Shown: positions 62,701-64,000 of the stretch, in pieces
How the letters are laid out: each line of letters starts with the position of its first letter
Position numbering within the stretch: the first letter of the stretch is position 1
From: Planococcus citri
Lineage: Eukaryota; Arthropoda; Insecta; Hemiptera; Pseudococcidae
DNA: 64,000 nt
NCBI RefSeq assembly: GCF_950023065.1
Contig: NC_088677.1
Coordinates: 21,783,230-21,847,229, forward strand
Direction of reading: 5' to 3'
Notes under the pieces: generated by a model
The model's input: the letters and a program-made list of their open reading frames with translations, nothing else
Told to the model about the DNA's origin: nothing
The model's database searches: none
Translations under genes and position numbers: made by a program

Positions 62701-63857
62701 CTAAAAAGGAAAATAATGGCATTAATTAACTTGATCGAGAAGTGTTTTTTGGAAAAGAATTTGAAATATATTACCTTTTTAAATCTTTTCTATGTACAGC
62801 TTCGAAGCAAATGGGACATTTATGCCAAGGTTTATCGGTCAGAGCAAGATAATGGAGTACGCATGGCCAGCAGTAGATGTGCCCACAACGGGTAATTTTA
62901 GCAGCAGTAGGATAGCATAGACATATTGGACAGTTAACAAGTTCAGGTGCGAGAACACGCTGCAAAATACGATAAATTAGTCAAATTACGAACTCATCTC
63001 GCTATTTTATAGTAATCGGTGTTGAACAACTTACAATCTGTTCGATAAATTTCCAATCAACTAAGATATCAGGATCACCCATATAAACAGAGTAGTCTTC
63101 GTCCGCTCGAACCACGAATTGACAACTAAAAATCACACATAGGAATTAATCATCACAAATTAACTCAAACGAGACAGATGAGAAAAAAACACACGTACTT
63201 GGCCTGTAAAAATTGTTCTTTGTTGTATTTATGTTTTTGAGTTGTCATCATGTCACGAATGGTATTATGGATGATCGATTTTGGCGCAGAATAATGAGAC
63301 GCGTTAAGAGCCCCGTCACGTGGTTTACAATGAAAATTCAACAAATAAGTAAGATTTCTTTTCTTACTTTTTTTCAAATCAAAATCTTCATCCAACTCCG
63401 AAACTAACTGTAATGAAAATATACAATATTAAAACCGATAATTAGCATACATCAATCGAGATTTTTATTAAACGTTGGATGAGTGTAAACAAACCTCGGT
63501 ATTCTTTCCTCCACTTTCATGATGATATCCACGGGCCGAGGACCTTCTATTATGGTATTTATTTTTTTGAACAGGCCCATTGGGTTGTTTTCTAGATGGA
63601 TCAAATTTCGGAGCTGAATTATCACGTTTTCGTGAAGATTTTGAGAACGGTTTACCGACGGGAACATCTACAAGTTGAAAATATTATTGTAGCAATATTA
63701 CGCAATGCGATGTTATTTAGTATTTACATTAGACTGAATGCCAAGTTTATGATGCACCCAAATACAAATAAACGATGATTTTCAACAAACCTTGACTTTT
63801 CTTCGCCTCAACAATTCCTTTCGGAGTTTGAACTGAACGATTTAATTTCTTTTCCAT
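59778..63857 (-). CDS. RNF10: RING finger protein 10, complete gene
   Basis: E3 ubiquitin ligase; the mammalian protein ubiquitylates 40S proteins uS3/uS5 and also acts in neural cells. Fifteen coding exons: 63857-63791, 63667-63495, 63407-63199, 63125-63035, 62959-62775, 62700-62505, 62443-62312, 62246-62142, 62069-61984, 61078-60957, 60886-60635, 60553-60367, 60295-60172, 60099-59958, 59869-59778; phases agree, 720 residues. The C3HC4 RING is C190-x2-C193-x11-C205-x-H207-x2-C210-x2-C213-x14-C228-x2-C231, inside ITRCGHIYCWPCVLHYL. Other marks: NLTYLLNFHCKPRD, VYSKLLLADHKN, FYFYQ, EREYGSLENGPP, YLQHLPLTCQF and a Lys-rich tail ending CSVGMVYTNH. An in-frame ATG six codons upstream (63875) has a weaker start context than 63857. 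Intron 9 contains a TIR element. Confidence 0.95.
61131..61825. mobile_element. Second copy of the CAGGGCTCG TIR element, in RNF10 intron 9
   Basis: Left end CAGGGCTCGTACTC, right end AAGTACGAGTCCTG (inverted, two differences from the left end). The 695-bp interior is the same GCAAAAAG/ACTTTTT-type degenerate repeat as the 2.64-kb copy at 12022-14664. It fills most of the 905-bp intron. No coding capacity and no clear target duplication. Confidence 0.65.
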
Positions 63858-63875
63858 AGCGAATTCCTCGTACAT

Positions 63876-64000
63876 TGATGGCAACAAGAGAGAAATACTC
63901 TCCAAAAGGAGTTACGACGGTGATCTTTGAACTTGTCATTTTCAGAAATCCATGGTCTTCAATAAACAGGATAAATAAAACTTGATACGAATGATGATCG
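63876..64000 (-). promoter_or_regulatory. RNF10 leader/promoter side, cut by window edge
   Basis: The last 125 bases upstream of the possible RNF10 starts contain an in-frame stop, so the coding region does not extend further in this exon. No core promoter motif was recognised before the window ends. Confidence 0.35.

Noticed and set aside
1..64000. tRNA and rRNA genes
   Set aside because: Scanned by eye for B-box-like GGTTCGAATCC words and rRNA-like blocks; none was convincing. A tRNAscan or Infernal run would be decisive.

Overview
This window is nuclear DNA of an animal, most likely an insect. It is strongly AT-rich. Its genes are split by GT-AG introns, it carries abundant non-LTR retrotransposon and DNA-transposon debris, and its conserved genes are all eukaryotic. 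A sap-feeding hemipteran such as a scale insect or mealybug is my guess from base composition and repeat style; nothing in the window proves it.

Layout, left to right. Bases 2-683 hold a 5'-truncated, frame-broken ORF of unknown origin. Bases 2208-9153 (minus) are the first 14 coding exons of phosphatidylinositol 4-kinase alpha (PI4KA); the kinase domain lies off the left edge. Head-to-head with it, 706 bp away, is COPS8 (9860-10645, plus, 4 exons). Tail-to-tail with COPS8 is DUS1L, a tRNA-dihydrouridine synthase (11842-29419, minus, 9 coding exons), inflated to about 17.6 kb by intronic repeats: a 2.6-kb TIR-bounded element, a 1.07-kb foldback element, a 5'-truncated LINE with an intact 754-codon ORF, and several tandem arrays. 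From 29420 to 40535 no host gene was recognised; the stretch holds a decayed second-type LINE interrupted by a TA-flanked MITE, and a foldback-family cluster. A single-exon DHHC palmitoyltransferase (ZDHHC1/11-like) lies at 40777-42540 (minus). From 42.8 to 57.7 kb there are only repeats: a LINE relic split by a hAT MITE with an 8-bp target duplication, 3 kb of AAAACC-type DNA with a long (AAACC)n array, a hAT-type non-autonomous element, and a minisatellite carrying perfect ecdysone-receptor-type inverted repeats. A two-exon gene at 57743-58858 (minus) joins a signal peptide to a domain resembling LINE-1 ORF1p/baculovirus FP25K. The window closes with a complete 15-exon RNF10 gene (59778-63857, minus).

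The host genes do not form one pathway: they cover membrane lipid signalling (PI4KA), cullin deneddylation (COPS8), tRNA modification (DUS1L), protein S-acylation (ZDHHC) and ubiquitylation (RNF10). What ties the window together is its repeat ecology. The same new TIR family (ends CAGGGCTCGTACTC) sits in introns of both DUS1L and RNF10. The most unusual gene is the secreted retroelement-domain protein; the most unusual non-coding feature is the array of IR-1 nuclear-receptor half-site palindromes.

Exon limits were set by hand from splice dinucleotides, reading phase and similarity to known families recalled from memory; no alignment or transcript data were available.
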